Shown here piece after piece: positions 62,401 to 64,000 of a DNA stretch of 64,000 nucleotides (its first letter is position 1; each line of letters opens with the position of its first letter). Location: positions 632,931 to 696,930 of the forward strand of contig JAKFUK010000001.1 in assembly GCA_021732745.1 (NCBI GenBank). Reading direction: 5' to 3'. Both the position numbers and the translations under genes were made by a program. The stretch comes from Nevskia sp. Its GTDB lineage: Bacteria; Pseudomonadota; Gammaproteobacteria; Nevskiales; Nevskiaceae. The notes under the pieces were generated by a model that worked only from the letters and a program-made list of their open reading frames with translations, was not told the origin of the DNA and did no database searches.

Positions 62401-63084
62401 CAGTTCGCTGAACGCGGTGGTGTCGAGGCTCAGGGCGACGGTCGGCAGATTGCCGCCCGGGCCGCCGACGATGGTCGCGGTGTTGCGCGGCGTGCCGGGG
62501 GCAGCCGGGCCGGGGAAATCGACGACGTTGTTGTTGGCGTCCTGCACGACACCGGCAACCAGGCGGCGCAGGAAAGCGGTGTTCGGACCGGTGGCGGCCG
62601 GGGTGACGATGCCGGTGCCTTCGTGGCAAGGGCTGACGTTGCCACCCACGGCATCGACGAACGGCGCAGTGGCGACAACCGAATTGCCGGCCACCAGGCG
62701 GATACCGGAGAAGCCGGCGGCCGTGAAATCGGTGAAACCGGTCGCGTAGGTGGCGTCAGGCGCAACACCCAGCGAGTAACCGGCCGCAGCCGTGTTCGCG
62801 AACAGGTAGTACTGACCGGCGAGCAGGACGGTGCCGGCGGGCACCGTGGTCCGCACCGACGGATTGCCCGGCGTGCCGTTGGCACAGCCTTGCAGGGTCC
62901 AGCCGCCGATGGCGATCGGGGACGCGCTGGTGTTGAAGATTTCGACGAACTCGTCATTGCCGCCGGCCGGACCGCGCACGGCGAATTGCGAGATCACCAC
63001 ACCGCTGGCGGCCTGCGCGAACGCCGACCCGGCTGCTGCCATTGCCGTTGCCGCGATCAGGCCCCTGATCAGATTGTTGGACAT
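59410..63084 (-). CDS. ExeM/NucH-type secreted nuclease
   Basis: 1224 residues from the ATG at 63084, preceded by GGGGAG; signal peptide to AFA|QAA near residue 24. Order of parts: lamin-tail domain (about 25-160, ISQFAVRGPAGGNDEFVEIF), Calx-beta domain (about 215-310), ExeM OB-type region (about 320-500), endonuclease/exonuclease/phosphatase domain (about 525-840, VGAYNVENLDP, ALSEIQDNNGA, VIVLGDLNDFDF, LSDHEPLLS), PKD/REJ-like domain (about 860-950) and two tandem homologous domains of about 85 residues (GGQYSINGGAF and GGEYSINGSAF). Such nucleases degrade extracellular DNA for phosphate and biofilm release. Confidence 0.92.
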   Translation of the reverse strand: MSNNLIRGLIAATAMAAAGSAFAQAASGVVISQFAVRGPAGGNDEFVEIFNTSASPIAIGGWTLQGCANGTPGNPSVRTTVPAGTVLLAGQYYLFANTAAAGYSLGVAPDATYATGFTDFTAAGFSGIRLVAGNSVVATAPFVDAVGGNVSPCHEGTGIVTPAATGPNTAFLRRLVAGVVQDANNNVVDFPGPAAPGTPRNTATIVGGPGGNLPTVALSLDTTAFSELGGSAVVTATLSAAYTTNVSVSLSFGGMATLGTDYSSSATVLVIPAGSLSASTTLSAIDDLVFEGNESVIVSIASLDNATAGSPDNVTATIVENDPSPPPVVGARIYQIQAAQHRSPMVGMTVTNVPGVVTARAANGFYMQDGDGDGIDATSDGIFVFTGAAPPAAAAVGGQVLVSGTVQEFRPGNDADNLTITQIGLPTVSQYVGNELFVNTVISPTILGNGGRVPPADIIDNDSLGNVETSLTTQFDPEQDGLDFHESLEGMLVRINGTRATGPRNSFGEVWVVGDLGANATGANARGGITLVERSTGVDYNPERIQLDDGLNGVVMPLGINTGDNLGDVTGVATYSFGNYEVLLTAAPTLTANPLPTGVRTIAFGGDRLSVGAYNVENLDPSDSTFTAFGVQIVNALGAPDILALSEIQDNNGATNNGVVSASQSIQLLINAIVAAGGPQYSFVTVDPTNNSDGGEPGGNIRLVQFYNPARVSFVPGTAGSGGALDATAPVLVDGRVALTLSPGRIEPTNTAFNSSRKPLAATYDFNGRRLVIVNNHFNSKGGDEPLLGVNQPPILNSEAQRIGQATLVNSFVSNIQSLDPAARVIVLGDLNDFDFSPPLAILRTGVDGTQNSLRNLGTDLIADPAERYSYTFEGNAQELDHILATPSLLAADAQYEAVRLNAEYAVQLSDHEPLLSSYLLPANVAPVAVAIATPNPALSDQTVTLDGSGSTDSDGSIVSYAWVQTAGPAATLATPNAASTTFVAPFVASPATVSFLLTVVDDEGASDTETVTVTINPNVDTTPLQFNFDAQINVPFGTQIVSNSIVVLGINAPAAITVTGGQYSINGGAFTNLVGAVVNNGDAVRVRVLSSLAASTTTSATLTIDTVSAVFSVTTVAADTTPNAFSFGSADTVLRNTVQTSAPVTITGINVATPISVVGGEYSINGSAFTSAPGQVLNGDSVRLRGRAANTFRTTTTVTATIGDVSGSYTITTRRLLEPLFPR

Positions 63085-63241
63085 GCCCACTCCCCAAAAA
63101 AATAAGAAAAAATGACTGCTGCGAACGACCGATGATCGCAGCCGCGCATGACCACCACGCGACAGCACTGTCAGACGGTTCACAGGACAACAAGCAAACT
63201 CGCGTGTGTCCCGACCGGCGGTCGGCGACTACACTCGGATC

Positions 63242-64000
63242 ATGACCACGATTTCCAAGCTGCTGGCTACCGGAAACCCCGACTTCGACTCCGTTGCGGA
63301 CGTCGATGTCTGGATCGACAGCGCCGCCTCCAGTCTGCGCGACGAACTGATCGCACTATCGAACCAGAATTCCGGCAGCTTCAACCCCGATGGCGTCAAT
63401 GCTACGGGTGCGCGGCTGAGTGCGCTCTTGATACCGTTCGCTGCCACTGTCGAAAAAATCACCCTGCCCGACTACGTCAGCACCGGCGACCGCGGCGAAC
63501 GCGGCAGCCGCCCGCTCGGACAAGCAGTACGGCTGCGCCAGCGTCCGGATGCGCCGCTGCAGATATTTCTCGGCGGCCACCTCGACACCGTGTTCGCAAT
63601 CCAGCATCCGTTTCAAGAAGCGCGCCATCTTTCCGATGATGTTCTCAACGGCCCCGGCGTCGCCGATCTGAAAGGCGGCTTGCTGGTGATGACGCTGGCG
63701 CTCGCCGCGCTGGAACGCAGCCCGCATCGCGACCGCATCGGCTGGGAAGTGCTGATGAATCCGGACGAGGAAATCGGCAGCCAGGCGTCCGCACCGTTGT
63801 TGCGCGAAGCCGCCAGCCGCAATCACCTCGGGCTGATCTTCGAGCCAGCCTACCCGGACGGCGGGCTGGCCTCGGCACGCAAGGGCAGCGGCAATTTCGA
63901 TCTGGTCATCGAAGGCCGCGCCGCCCATGCCGGCCGCAACCCCGAAGACGGCCGCAACGCCATCGCCCTGGCCTCGGAACTGGCGCTGGCCCTGCACCGC
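63242..64000 (+). CDS. M20 family metallopeptidase/amidohydrolase (truncated by window end)
   Basis: The first 253 codons are in the window; no stop is reached. Motifs of the M20/ArgE/DapE/carboxypeptidase G2 family: metal ligands in FLGGHLDTVF, GPGVADLKGG, NPDEEIGSQ (catalytic Glu and metal ligand), and EGRAAHAGRNPEDGRNAI in the lid domain. It would remove an N-acyl group or amino acid from a small substrate, which is not known. Divergent from the nuclease gene across 157 bases. Confidence 0.85.
   Translation, partial: MTTISKLLATGNPDFDSVADVDVWIDSAASSLRDELIALSNQNSGSFNPDGVNATGARLSALLIPFAATVEKITLPDYVSTGDRGERGSRPLGQAVRLRQRPDAPLQIFLGGHLDTVFAIQHPFQEARHLSDDVLNGPGVADLKGGLLVMTLALAALERSPHRDRIGWEVLMNPDEEIGSQASAPLLREAASRNHLGLIFEPAYPDGGLASARKGSGNFDLVIEGRAAHAGRNPEDGRNAIALASELALALHR

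Noticed and set aside
59245..63105. A 1286-residue plus-strand frame antisense to the nuclease
   Set aside because: Mirror frame of a gene with a complete nuclease domain and a proper terminator.

Overview
The window is a GC-rich gammaproteobacterial chromosome segment. Flagellar gene order, the uvrC-pgsA-tRNA block and a gene set rich in lipid and C2 metabolism (wax-ester synthase, acyl-CoA dehydrogenase, glyoxylate shunt, LplT/PlsC-type fusion) suggest a relative of Nevskiales or Xanthomonadales. That placement is inference from gene content, not a phylogeny.

Layout. 1-4.2 kb: corC, a DUF4105 membrane protein and cytidine deaminase in a tight plus-strand run, then a Blc-type lipocalin and a RES/Xre toxin-antitoxin pair. 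4.2-13.8 kb: lipid and central metabolism (MFS-acyltransferase fusion, acyl-CoA dehydrogenase/SDR pair, WS/DGAT, secreted esterase, DAHP synthase). 13.9-17.5 kb: a lipid-linked-saccharide flippase divergent from a coupled ATP-grasp/EamA pair. 17.5-20.4 kb: uvrC-pgsA-tRNA-Gly-tRNA-Cys, the order known from E. coli. 20.4-24.2 kb: an SRPBCC protein and the aceB-aceA glyoxylate operon. 24.2-30.0 kb: a region with a Pho-box-like site, then a TonB-dependent receptor and a beta-helix-like lipoprotein. 30.1-35.1 kb: MazEF-type TA pair, DUF475/TerC protein, RraA, DsbB, quinone oxidoreductase, DUF4394 protein.

35.3-59.1 kb is a flagellar locus on the minus strand, in transcription order fliC, flaG, fliD, a giant lipoprotein, fliS, a 60-residue DUF1843-like peptide with a radical SAM/SPASM maturase, a PilZ-like protein, a NarL-type regulator, rpoN, a CheY-like regulator, fleQ, then fliE-F-G-H-I-J-K. 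A diguanylate cyclase and a low-GC insertion lie between fleQ and fliE. A sigma-54-type promoter precedes fliE and a sigma-28-type promoter precedes fliC, matching an RpoN/FleQ then FliA cascade. The window ends with an ExeM/NucH-type secreted nuclease and a truncated M20 peptidase.

Main points of interest: (1) a maturase/peptide pair that looks like a RiPP cassette inside the flagellar locus; (2) an integron gene cassette with a clear attC site and no integrase nearby, next to gene remnants and 22-bp direct repeats; (3) two families of intergenic inverted repeats, one with two identical 69-bp copies bracketing a response regulator that has Glu at the phosphoacceptor position.
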